Below are positions 15,151 to 23,673 of a stretch of DNA of 32,711 nucleotides, in pieces; within the stretch, counting starts at the first letter, position 1; each line of letters begins with the position of its first letter. Both the position numbers and the translations under genes were made by a program. A model generated the notes under the pieces. It searched no databases and was not told the DNA's origin. It saw only the letters and a program-made list of their open reading frames with translations. Source of the DNA: Kiritimatiellia bacterium (lineage in GTDB: Bacteria > Verrucomicrobiota > Kiritimatiellia > RFP12 > UBA1067); assembly GCA_017463935.1 (NCBI GenBank), contig JAFUEM010000029.1, positions 1 through 32,711 on the forward strand, read 5' to 3'.

Positions 15151-17253
15151 TCAACCAGCAAGGAACCTCCGATACACTAACGAAGCCATATCCAACACCT
15201 CGCCAGACCATCGATGATCCTTAGCTATTCTAGGAAGCGCTGCTCGTGTACGCGGCATCTTATCAAGAATAGTTTTAGGTAAATATTGTACCCCATAACA
15301 CTGTTTATCACGACCGAATTCTTTAGCGACATAAGCATCAAGATCATCATAATCACAGGTTGCATTCATCAATGGAAAATGCTCTTTCGCCGCATTCAAG
15401 AGTTTCAAATACTCGTCAACTGGCAGTGGCGACCGCACAAAATTACCGACAAGAGTTCTGCCTGAACTATTCAAAGCTTTCTCAACCGAAGTTGCAAATT
15501 GCACCTGTAGATTCTCGTTAAACATTGCATTCCCTTTTCCCCGCAAATGCGTTTCAAGACGCATATAATAGTCTTGCCATTTTGAGATGTTTGCAAACAT
15601 CAACGCCTCGCCAGTAGAAATTGTCGGGAAAGAACCATGAGCCATGACTATCTCATCCTTCTTTACATCATAATATTCGTCCCAATATTTCTGTGCATCC
15701 GGCGTGTCGATAGTTGACAACGCCTGCGGCACCATCTCAAATTGTTTCACATGCTTAATCACCGACGAAAACACTTGATGGAAGTCTGGTTGCCTGCAAA
15801 TTCCACCCAGCGACATGTTGCCGTCAAGCGAGGCTCCTACCCTTTGATAAGTGAGAATTGCTGCCGCATGTTTTTCCGGCAGTTGATACACGACCGCAGC
15901 CAATTGAGTAGAATGATTAAGATCCCCCAAATACCACATACGTGCGATCTTGCATTCATCAGGTATGAAGGCACCGCCTACAATCAACAATTCAGCATTA
16001 TCAATTTTATCCGCAATTTGGCTCCTGCGCCATCCCAAGACATATAACGCCACAATGCTGAGCGGGACTGGAAACTTCGCTTTCTCATCGCCGTCATACC
16101 GCAACCCGTCATAGACAGACACCATGTCATTAATAAAAGAAATCATAGCCCGGGGCGTTAAGTCGTCAGAGCGATGCAGCCAATCAAACACTCTAACAGC
16201 CTCCGATAGTTGTTGGTCATCGAAACCATCGAACGCCATCTCCATCCGCTCTAGCAGGAACATTGACCAATCCGTCATTATGACAGCAGGCATCACAAAT
16301 ACCTTGTCTACAACTTTTCTGATGTACTCATCCCCTGCCTGTGACGATCCAAAAGCCTTTCGCATTCGTGTGCGATCATACGGAATTATTACCTGCACAT
16401 TCTGGGGCCGATGCGTTCTGCGCTCTGCAAACAACACATGTGTCGCCGTCCAAAATTTCTGAATCTCTTCATCATTTAATCTATCAAGGTTATCAAAAAT
16501 CAATATGACATATTTATATCCATCGCTAAGTCTTGTCGCCACCTCTCTTAAAAAATCAAGGAAATCCGACACCGAAGGTTCGTCCAAATGCCTGAACTTC
16601 ACAAAGGAGAAATCCTTAGACTTTCCAGACGCAATCATTAGTGACCTACCAACTGAACTCCAGAACCCAACACCATTATATAGCCAATTCAATAGCACAG
16701 AACCAATAAAAGTCGCACAACCAATCCCTAACAGAATACTCGCCAACCAATCCGGCACTCCAAACAGTTTCGTTTTAAGAATTGAACTTACTGCCACAAG
16801 TATCACGGACATCCATCCGAAAAGCGGAACCTTTTCCACATAACCATGCACTCGCTCGCCTGTCAGATGAAACAGTTTGTCCTTGAAACCTTTGGGCAAA
16901 ACTTTTTTGTCGTCAACCAACTCTGCCACAATTGATTCCAAGATGGATTTTCGCGAAAGATCCTGGCGGTGCATCCATAGGTCATAAGTGACAAAGACTG
17001 CTTCAGCTTTATTCTCTTTGTGCGCGCCAAGCGTATGACCAATTTCATTCTCCGCCATTTTGAGAACATTGGATTTTCCACATCCCCAAGGTCCCTCCAA
17101 TGCCATTACAACCGTATGCTCCCACTCCCGTCCCTCCGGCCCCATGAACGTTGACGGATTCTTGATTTCAGCCACAATGCGCTTAGCAAGGGCCGTCTGG
17201 GCCTTGCCATCATACCAATCCTCACCAATCGGTTCGTTTGTAAGATGTTTCAT
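15151..17253 (-). CDS. Membrane-anchored KAP family P-loop NTPase
   Basis: 700 residues. Walker A GPWGCGKS (54-61), then two transmembrane segments (about 142-162 FGWMSVILVAVSSIL and about 169-191 WLASILLGIGCATFIGSVLL), then Walker B VILIFDNLDRL (249-259). A pair of membrane helices inserted between Walker A and B is the classical KAP layout and puts the ATPase on the inner face of the membrane. The region after 400 is long, helical and not recognised; it could sense or act on phage components. The ATG at 17253 with AGGGA upstream is preferred over a GTG at 17274. It follows the AbiTii-like gene by 69 nt and precedes the second KAP gene by 36 nt. Confidence 0.88.
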   Translation of the reverse strand: MKHLTNEPIGEDWYDGKAQTALAKRIVAEIKNPSTFMGPEGREWEHTVVMALEGPWGCGKSNVLKMAENEIGHTLGAHKENKAEAVFVTYDLWMHRQDLSRKSILESIVAELVDDKKVLPKGFKDKLFHLTGERVHGYVEKVPLFGWMSVILVAVSSILKTKLFGVPDWLASILLGIGCATFIGSVLLNWLYNGVGFWSSVGRSLMIASGKSKDFSFVKFRHLDEPSVSDFLDFLREVATRLSDGYKYVILIFDNLDRLNDEEIQKFWTATHVLFAERRTHRPQNVQVIIPYDRTRMRKAFGSSQAGDEYIRKVVDKVFVMPAVIMTDWSMFLLERMEMAFDGFDDQQLSEAVRVFDWLHRSDDLTPRAMISFINDMVSVYDGLRYDGDEKAKFPVPLSIVALYVLGWRRSQIADKIDNAELLIVGGAFIPDECKIARMWYLGDLNHSTQLAAVVYQLPEKHAAAILTYQRVGASLDGNMSLGGICRQPDFHQVFSSVIKHVKQFEMVPQALSTIDTPDAQKYWDEYYDVKKDEIVMAHGSFPTISTGEALMFANISKWQDYYMRLETHLRGKGNAMFNENLQVQFATSVEKALNSSGRTLVGNFVRSPLPVDEYLKLLNAAKEHFPLMNATCDYDDLDAYVAKEFGRDKQCYGVQYLPKTILDKMPRTRAALPRIAKDHRWSGEVLDMASLVYRRFLAG

Positions 17254-17322
17254 TTTAGAAGTTCCCTGTTCCACTGTTAGTAATACGACACAGCACTACA
17301 TCCACCACCATTCCTCAGTACA

Positions 17323-18216
17323 TCACTTGCCAACGCTTTGGGCGTCTCGCACATGATCAGACTGAGGAGCCTCATGTTGCAAACCGCGAGGCCCCAACTT
17401 ACTTTTCCCGTCGCTCTTAAAGAACAAGAACAAAAACACGATCAGGACAACGGCCAACATAATCAATATACGCCAATCACGAAGCAATGACAACGGCCCT
17501 TTTTCTAATTCCACTCTCGAATGTGAATCGTCACGCGACACGGTTGCCTTGGCTGCGAAACCCATCGCCGTCGACTGATTTACCGTGCAATTAGTATTTC
17601 CAATGGCAGCGGTGGTGCCCGTACCATTTATATTAACAGTGACATCTGATGTCGACATCGATTTTCTCTCCTTTTTCGTAGGTTTTGGAAATTGACTGAA
17701 TGCAACTCGTACATGATCTCTGATTGCATACAATAGATTTATGATTTCGCTTTTATTGCATACACAGCAAACATTCTGATACTGGCCAGCACCAACTCGA
17801 CTCCAGCAAGGAACTGAAAAATCCTCATATTTATGCAGTATTAGTTCAGAAGGCGAAGCCCGCAACATGTCCTCCAACACAAATACAGATTCTCCAACAT
17901 AGTATTGGCCATTAGCACACAAATCGAAACCGCCACTAAGTTCTCTGTAGTCTATTTTTTGTTTTTGCCACCGCCTTGATCCGACAAGCAACACATCTGC
18001 CACGTTGTATGCGTTAATAATACGATACGATGGCGTGACACCAGAACCCACACATTGAGAACTTAGCTCCTTATTAACCCACTCAAGTTCGTCGGAACTT
18101 TCACCTTCATTCAATGACGCCAAGAACGCTCTGTACAAATTCAACAAAGTCGATACCGGAACTTCAGAATCTGCAAGTGCTAACTCAGTTCTCAAATACA
18201 AACTCAAATCATACAT
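17323..18216 (-). CDS. AbiTii-like protein with C-terminal membrane anchor
   Basis: 297 residues. The N-terminal 175 residues resemble the AbiTii abortive-infection domain: an acidic helix with LEWVNKEL (44-51), TPSYRIINAYNV (61-72), a strand and helix with VFVLEDMLRASPSEL (111-125), and a final IINLLYAIRDHVRVAF (158-173). A low-complexity Asn/Thr-rich strand region (DVTVNINGTGTTAAIGN, 191-207) follows, then one transmembrane helix (about 248-267, RILIMLAVVLIVFLFLFF) and a short charged tail. The ATG at 18216 starts 3 nt after the hsdS stop and its GGAGG ribosome site is inside hsdS, so it is tightly coupled to the restriction operon. The domain call is by motif memory and less certain than the topology. 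Confidence 0.65.
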   Translation of the reverse strand: MYDLSLYLRTELALADSEVPVSTLLNLYRAFLASLNEGESSDELEWVNKELSSQCVGSGVTPSYRIINAYNVADVLLVGSRRWQKQKIDYRELSGGFDLCANGQYYVGESVFVLEDMLRASPSELILHKYEDFSVPCWSRVGAGQYQNVCCVCNKSEIINLLYAIRDHVRVAFSQFPKPTKKERKSMSTSDVTVNINGTGTTAAIGNTNCTVNQSTAMGFAAKATVSRDDSHSRVELEKGPLSLLRDWRILIMLAVVLIVFLFLFFKSDGKSKLGPRGLQHEAPQSDHVRDAQSVGK

Positions 18217-18219
18217 TAG

Positions 18220-19461
18220 TTATGCCTCCAGCCTTGTCTTCCCCGTTAGCAGTTCCTGCATCATGCCTTGCTTGATGCTTTCGTACTTCGCACGGTCGGC
18301 CTCAAGCGCCGCGATCTCCGCATCCATATCTGACAGCACCGCCGCAATCGCCTTCTGTTCGGCAAGGGTGGGTGGAACAGACAACACTATCTTTTTCAAG
18401 TCCTCAAGCGTTATACCCTTAATTGAGGTGCCTTGCGTTTCCTCTTTCTTTGACAGCATGACAACAGATATCAGAAATGCCAGAAACTTATTATCGCATT
18501 GTGCTGAAACGAGGTTTGCATAGTCTTGACTTGTGCATACAGGTTCTGTTGCAATGGCAACTTTTCCTATTCCGACACATGTAACTATATGAATGGTGCC
18601 CCTTGGACAGATGCAAGCGGCAGAATTTACAATTCCATCATTTGAAACAAAACGAGTCTTTGACACATTCCAAATGTTTCCCTCTTCTATATCCGACGAG
18701 GAAATCCATGGAACGCTTCCCTGCCAGTAATGAGGAATGTCTGTTGAGGGCGTTCCACCTCCTAACCAAGTCCCACATTCCCCCAACCGCTTCTCCACCC
18801 ACTTGCCTTTAAACCCCGGCAGGCGGGTTTTGCCGGTGAGCAATTCTTGCATCGCGCCGGTCTTGATGTTGCGCTTTTTCTCGATGAGTTTCCCCAACGC
18901 CGAAATCAACTCGTCGACATCCGACAACGCCCTCGCGATCCTCCGCTGCTCGACGAGAGGGGGAAGAGGGAGCTTTAAATCACTCAGAATTTTTTGATTC
19001 AGATTTACAAGCGTAGTTCCCACCGCCTCGCCATTTAAAGAAGCAACAGATGTTGGGGTTCGTAGATATAACGCGATATAACTTGGACAACAACTCTCTT
19101 TGAGATGCAAGAAAAAGCACCCTGTTCCACACAGCCACCCATTTTCCTTCTCTCCAACCAACGCTGCACGCCCCATTTCCCCTCGCCGCCCAACAACAAT
19201 ATCGTCCTGCGATAATTTATAAGCAGACAATCTATGTTTCGTTGAGTCATCAACTGTCATATCAGCAGACGGCTCTATCTTGCCATCTTGTATATGCATT
19301 GGGTTAATCAATGGCGTTCCATTTTCGATATAATCTTGCGCATGTAACGAAGACCCAAATGGCCCGGTTTTAAACGAAGACCAAAGTTCCCCCAGTCGTT
19401 TCACCTCCCAATCCACAGGGATTGGGCCGAGTTCACTAGACTTAAATTTCGTTGCTTTCAT
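18220..19461 (-). CDS. hsdS: Type I restriction-modification specificity subunit (HsdS)
   Basis: 413 residues made of two target-recognition domains, each followed by a conserved helix. The repeat layout is visible: EQRRIARALSDVDELISAL..MQELLTGKTRL (171-214) and EQKAIAAVLSDMDAEIAAL..MQELLTGKTRL (about 368-411) are the two spacer helices that set the distance between half-sites. The recognition domains (about 15-165 and 220-360) differ, as expected for a bipartite target. It would direct HsdM methylation and HsdR cleavage. It starts 8 nt after the helical gene at 19470. No inverted copy or spare recognition domain lies nearby, so there is no sign of specificity switching. Confidence 0.95.
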   Translation of the reverse strand: MKATKFKSSELGPIPVDWEVKRLGELWSSFKTGPFGSSLHAQDYIENGTPLINPMHIQDGKIEPSADMTVDDSTKHRLSAYKLSQDDIVVGRRGEMGRAALVGEKENGWLCGTGCFFLHLKESCCPSYIALYLRTPTSVASLNGEAVGTTLVNLNQKILSDLKLPLPPLVEQRRIARALSDVDELISALGKLIEKKRNIKTGAMQELLTGKTRLPGFKGKWVEKRLGECGTWLGGGTPSTDIPHYWQGSVPWISSSDIEEGNIWNVSKTRFVSNDGIVNSAACICPRGTIHIVTCVGIGKVAIATEPVCTSQDYANLVSAQCDNKFLAFLISVVMLSKKEETQGTSIKGITLEDLKKIVLSVPPTLAEQKAIAAVLSDMDAEIAALEADRAKYESIKQGMMQELLTGKTRLEA

Positions 19462-19469
19462 TTTGCTCG

Positions 19470-20288
19470 TCAGCCTGCGTTGATGCTCTTACGGAGTTTC
19501 TTGATGCGCTCGTGCGCTTCAGGATATTTCTCCAACTCAATCAACAATAGCATCGACCTAAACAGATCATCATAGGCCGACTCCAACTCCGCTGCCGGCA
19601 ACTGCTTAAGCATAGGCTTTGCAACCTTTCCCTCTTCATTGTTGTGGCGGACATGAAGGTTGTTGAGTCCAAAACGAACATCATCGGCAACATCATACTT
19701 CAAACCCTCAAATTCCTTATACCGCTGAATAATCGGCTCGACATGCTTGCCTATAATGAACAACAACTTCTGCTTCCCCTCAAGATCGCCGTTAGATTCA
19801 ATTCGATTATACGACAGGACAGCAGACGCAACATCCACCTCTGTTAAATCTTCAATTACAGCCGAAGCCAACGCATCTTTCTTCACGATGGATATTATTC
19901 CATCTGAACCCTTATCGATGCAATACCCCGTCTTGTCCAATATTAGGTTGATATTCTCTTGGATTCGCTCTCGCAAAGCTTCAGCAGATTTATTAGTCCA
20001 CGGTTCGATCTCCATAATCTCCAGAAGATTTAAGATCATCTCGCAATAAAACAGCAATGCCATGAGAGAAGGATGCTTCCACTCATGCGAACATTCATTT
20101 ATAAAATCATCTATCGATATTGCCGTCCTTCTCAGCGCACTCTTTAGAAAGTCACCGGCAATATACTTTTTAAGTGTGTACTTATAAATGCTAATGCTGA
20201 ACTCTTGACCCTGAAACAAATATTCTATTCGCTTCCGCTCTAGTTCAAAGTCCTTGATTTCCATGTTAAGTAAATCGCGTAAATGCAT
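19470..20288 (-). CDS. Unrecognised helical protein inside the restriction operon
   Basis: 272 residues, soluble and mostly helical by composition, with no signal peptide or membrane helix. Recurrent features are LLFYCEMILNLLEIM (about 78-92), LLFIIGKHVEPIIQRYKEFEGL (174-195) and LNNLHVRHNNEEGK (about 207-220). The last element recalls the His/Asn-rich ends of some abortive-infection and HEPN-like proteins found next to restriction genes, but I cannot assign a family, and a strict HEPN R-x4-6-H motif is not clear. The ATG at 20288 with AAAGGAG 7 nt upstream is preferred over a TTG at 20306. It lies 20 nt after rhuM and 8 nt before hsdS, so it is produced together with the modification enzyme. 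Confidence 0.75.
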   Translation of the reverse strand: MHLRDLLNMEIKDFELERKRIEYLFQGQEFSISIYKYTLKKYIAGDFLKSALRRTAISIDDFINECSHEWKHPSLMALLFYCEMILNLLEIMEIEPWTNKSAEALRERIQENINLILDKTGYCIDKGSDGIISIVKKDALASAVIEDLTEVDVASAVLSYNRIESNGDLEGKQKLLFIIGKHVEPIIQRYKEFEGLKYDVADDVRFGLNNLHVRHNNEEGKVAKPMLKQLPAAELESAYDDLFRSMLLLIELEKYPEAHERIKKLRKSINAG

Positions 20289-20308
20289 GTTTATGCTCCT
20301 TTCCAATA

Positions 20309-21373
20309 TTATTTATCTTTAGACTTCTTTATCTCCTCTTCAAGCGCGAGGAGGTAGCGGTCGTAGTCGCTCATGAAGAGCCGGTCTTGCACGATGCGGT
20401 ATTTCTCAAACTCGTTTTCAGCATGTTCTTCCGCAATTGCAGCGGTCACATTCTCCACCTGTTCAATCGTAATCGGACCGTCCCAAATTGCCACAAACTT
20501 GTCAAGGCGCTTCTCCCACGCCTCCATCGTCATAGGGATATGCCGAAGCGCGGCATTCTCCGCAAACTCCAGGTAGGCATTGACTAGCCTCTCAAGCATT
20601 CCGAGTTCATCTTCGCTCAAGTAGTTCTTGGCAACGACTACGTCGCTCTTGCGAATCTTTCCGTTCGGCGAAGCCGCCCAACTGTTCAGCCCCATGTGCT
20701 CCTTCGCCGCGTCGGCACGCGAAAAGATGATTTGGGCAGCCGCAAGGCCGTTGACAGCCCGGTGCATCTTGTTCTGGACTGTCGCAAAGAATCGCCGCGT
20801 CCGAAATGCCTTGCTGTCGTAATCTATGGCAGTCGCGTAGATGTCCGTCACCTTCTGATAGAACTTACGCTCGCTCAGGCGTATTTCGCGAATATCTTCA
20901 AGGAGACGTTCAAAATATTGACTTGAAATCGGAGAACCATCCTTCATTCGAGGCTTGTCGAGGACATAGCCACGAATCGTGTACTGTGAAACGATCTGGT
21001 TGGCCCACTTTCTGAACTGCACCGCCCGCTCATTGTCAATCTTGAAACCAAGGGCGATTATAACTTGAAGATTGTAATGTTTTACGGCATAGTTTTTGCC
21101 ATTATCGGCAACTATTAAAATTTCTTTAATAGTTGACGCCTTATCAAGTTCGGCGTCTTCGTACAATTTACGCAAGTGATAGGCGATGTTCGGTACCTCT
21201 ACGCCATACACCGCCGCGAGCATCTTCTGGCTCATCCAGATATTCTCGTCTTCGTAGCGTATTTCATACCGCTCGTCGACAGCACCGACAGAGGCAATAT
21301 AAGTAATGAACTGGGCCGCGCTCGACTTCTGCGGCTCCATGTCGTCCCAACCGCTCTTTTTCTTCTTTGTCAT
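20309..21373 (-). CDS. rhuM: RhuM family protein
   Basis: 354 residues. The N-terminal RhuM domain is clear: RYEDENIWMSQKMLAAVYGV (39-58), VPNIAYHLRKLYEDAEL, YNLQVIIALGFKIDNERAVQFRKW and VSQYTIRGYVLDKPRMKDG, followed by YFERLLEDIREIRLSERKFYQKVTDIYATAIDYD. RhuM was named after a Salmonella pathogenicity-island gene. Homologues are frequent between hsdM and hsdS, and the N-terminal half looks like a DNA-binding phage-regulator fold, but the molecular role is unknown. GGAGG precedes the ATG at 21373 by 6 nt, and only 11 nt separate it from hsdM. A second, broken RhuM start lies at the island edge (25741-25848). Confidence 0.88.
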   Translation of the reverse strand: MTKKKKSGWDDMEPQKSSAAQFITYIASVGAVDERYEIRYEDENIWMSQKMLAAVYGVEVPNIAYHLRKLYEDAELDKASTIKEILIVADNGKNYAVKHYNLQVIIALGFKIDNERAVQFRKWANQIVSQYTIRGYVLDKPRMKDGSPISSQYFERLLEDIREIRLSERKFYQKVTDIYATAIDYDSKAFRTRRFFATVQNKMHRAVNGLAAAQIIFSRADAAKEHMGLNSWAASPNGKIRKSDVVVAKNYLSEDELGMLERLVNAYLEFAENAALRHIPMTMEAWEKRLDKFVAIWDGPITIEQVENVTAAIAEEHAENEFEKYRIVQDRLFMSDYDRYLLALEEEIKKSKDK

Positions 21374-21384
21374 CGGCTACCTCC

Positions 21385-23673
21385 TTACTGCTGAGCACCC
21401 TTCACCCCTACCCCCATCCCAGCGAGGTGCGACATTACCTTTTCGCGCAAAGCGGCGACATCGGCCTCAAGCGACGCAAGCGGTCTGTCGTAGCGGTCGG
21501 CGAGAGCCTTTACCTCTGCGGCGATTTGCGAGAACGTGCGGTCAAGCTCCGCGTCGAAGCGCCGGTGCAGTTCCTCGACCCACTTGTGGTGAATGACGAG
21601 GTCTTTTATCCCATCTTCCGCAAGCTTCTCGTAGACGCGCTCAATCTCCCACGCGAAACGCTTGTCATCTTCGCGCAGATCCTTCTTGAACAAAGATATG
21701 CTTTTCTTCAGCTTTTCGGCCTCTTCAGGGATTTCGTCGTCTTCGCCAAGCCCTTCGGTCAATTCGGCGTATTGCGATTCAAGGCTTTCGAGCTCTTCGA
21801 CGCGCTTCAGGTAATTTTCGTAAATTCCGGCGCACCGCTCTTTCGCCACGACTTCGGGCGGCAGAAGGTCGCACTGAAGGTCGCGCCAGCCAGACGACTT
21901 CTTCTTGGGCTTTACGAGCCTGGCCAGCCAGCCATCGCGGCAGATGAGATAGCAATCATCTTGCATGGTCTCGGCCCAGTAGTTCATCAGGTGCTCGTAG
22001 AGAGCATAGGGGGTAACCAGAGACGCGCGCGCGCGCAAAAGCTCTTCGCCCCATTCTGCAATGATTTTCTTTGGCTCTGCACCTCGCTTAAGGCCAAGCG
22101 CCTTGCGAGTGAAATCACCGAGCCAACCGGCGCAGGCGCTTTCAAACGCCTCGATCTGATCTGCCATTTCATCGCCTTCCCGCAGTTCTTCGACAATGTC
22201 TTCCTGCGGCAGCGCCAGCGTTACAAAACCCCTGCGAAGCGGCTTGAAAAGGCAAGCCGGATATTTAGCCGCTTCTTCAGCCGGTATGCCGCCATTGAGG
22301 TGGGCCGTCAAATCTTGCCTCACATCTTTGTCGGCCGGAGCGACATAGCGCGGTATGTTGAGGTTGTAGTCGTTTGCCTCGATGTCGGCATACTTCACGA
22401 ACTGCGCGTAATGCGGCACATTCTCGCCGGCGTTCCAGACATCGACAATGCGCCTTACGTCGCTTTCGCGCAGGCGGTTCTTCGCGCCATCCTTGGCGAA
22501 ACCTTCCTTCGCGTCGATCATGAAGATGCCTTTCGACGCCGCCGCGCCCTCCTTGTCGAGCACGATCACACAAGCGGGGATGCCCGTGCCAAAGAAAAGA
22601 TTGGGCGGCAACCCGATGATGCCCTTTATCCAATGGCGGCGCACGATGAACTTCCGTATCTCCGCCTCGGCGTTTCCGCGGAACAAAACGCCATGCGGCA
22701 GAATCACGGCGGCGTGTCCGCTCGGCTTCATCGACTTCAGTATGTGCAGCAAAAAGGCATAGTCGCCGCACTTCAGCGGCGGTACCGGCGCGACGCCCTC
22801 GCCATGCCCCCAGCGCCCGAAGGGGTCTTCCTCGCTCGCACCCTTGAGCCAGCTCTTGACGGAAAACGGCGGATTGGCAACTACATAGTCGAATGTGCAG
22901 AGTTCGCGGTCGTTGCGCTTGTGCAAGGGATCGGTCAGCGTGTCGCCATGCCTGAGATCGGGATCATCGACTCCGTGCACGACCATCGACATGCGCGCCA
23001 TGCCGATGGTGGCGACGTCCTTTTCCTGTCCCTGTATGGCGACAGCCCCTTTCGCCTCCGCCGCCGCGCGAAGGAGAAGCGACCCAGAACCGCAAGTCGG
23101 ATCGTAAATCGAGATCATCTTGCGCTTGTCGTCGCCGATGCCAATCACCTTCGCCATTACGCGGCTCACTTCGGCAGGCGTGTAGAACTGGCCTTTCGAC
23201 TTGCCTGACTGCGTGGCGAAGTTTTTCATCAAGTACTCGTAGGCGTCGCCGATCAGGTCGTCGTCGGCAGCGCGGTTGTTAGAGAAGTCGAGGTCTTCGT
23301 CCTGGAACACGCCGATGAGTCCACTCACGGTATCGACGAGATCCTTTCCCTTGCCAAGCTTCGTCTCGTCCGCGAAGTCGGCGTTGTTGACCACGCCTTC
23401 GAGATCGTTCGCCTCGGCGATGCGTCCGAGTATGACGTTCATCTTCTCGCCGATGTCCTTGCTGCCCTTGAGAAGAACGAGGTCGTCGAAGCTGCATCCC
23501 TTCGGCAATTCAATCAAAAGCGACTTGTCGCCAGATTTCTTCTTGTCGCTCAGGTACTTTATGAACAGCACCACCAGCACATAGTCCTTGTACTGGCTCG
23601 CGTCCATTCCGCCGCGCAGCTCGTCGCATGCTTCCCAGAGCTTGGAATAAAGCTGTGATTTCTTAATTGCCAT
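21385..23673 (-). CDS. hsdM: Type I restriction-modification DNA methylase (HsdM)
   Basis: 762 residues; N6-adenine methyltransferase subunit. The N-terminal helical domain (1-150) is followed by GQFYTP (161-166), the AdoMet motif I DPTCGSGS (191-198) and the catalytic NPPF (267-270), all intact. The C-terminal 300 residues are long and coiled (about 600-750) and would pair with HsdS and HsdR. The ATG at 23673 has GGTGGAGGTG ending 6 nt upstream and overlaps the preceding gene by 11 nt, which argues for coupled translation. The length is above the usual 500-550 because of the C-terminal extension, as in the longer HsdM branch. Confidence 0.95.
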   Translation of the reverse strand: MAIKKSQLYSKLWEACDELRGGMDASQYKDYVLVVLFIKYLSDKKKSGDKSLLIELPKGCSFDDLVLLKGSKDIGEKMNVILGRIAEANDLEGVVNNADFADETKLGKGKDLVDTVSGLIGVFQDEDLDFSNNRAADDDLIGDAYEYLMKNFATQSGKSKGQFYTPAEVSRVMAKVIGIGDDKRKMISIYDPTCGSGSLLLRAAAEAKGAVAIQGQEKDVATIGMARMSMVVHGVDDPDLRHGDTLTDPLHKRNDRELCTFDYVVANPPFSVKSWLKGASEEDPFGRWGHGEGVAPVPPLKCGDYAFLLHILKSMKPSGHAAVILPHGVLFRGNAEAEIRKFIVRRHWIKGIIGLPPNLFFGTGIPACVIVLDKEGAAASKGIFMIDAKEGFAKDGAKNRLRESDVRRIVDVWNAGENVPHYAQFVKYADIEANDYNLNIPRYVAPADKDVRQDLTAHLNGGIPAEEAAKYPACLFKPLRRGFVTLALPQEDIVEELREGDEMADQIEAFESACAGWLGDFTRKALGLKRGAEPKKIIAEWGEELLRARASLVTPYALYEHLMNYWAETMQDDCYLICRDGWLARLVKPKKKSSGWRDLQCDLLPPEVVAKERCAGIYENYLKRVEELESLESQYAELTEGLGEDDEIPEEAEKLKKSISLFKKDLREDDKRFAWEIERVYEKLAEDGIKDLVIHHKWVEELHRRFDAELDRTFSQIAAEVKALADRYDRPLASLEADVAALREKVMSHLAGMGVGVKGAQQ

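Noticed and set aside
18220-19461. Repeated MQELLTGKTRL segments in hsdS as a phase-variable switch.
   Set aside because: They are the normal direct-repeat spacer helices of HsdS; no inverted partner, recombinase or silent recognition domain lies nearby.
21367-23208. 613-codon plus-strand frame opposite hsdM.
   Set aside because: It mirrors hsdM codons, has no ribosome site or recognisable domain, and the minus strand holds complete methylase motifs.
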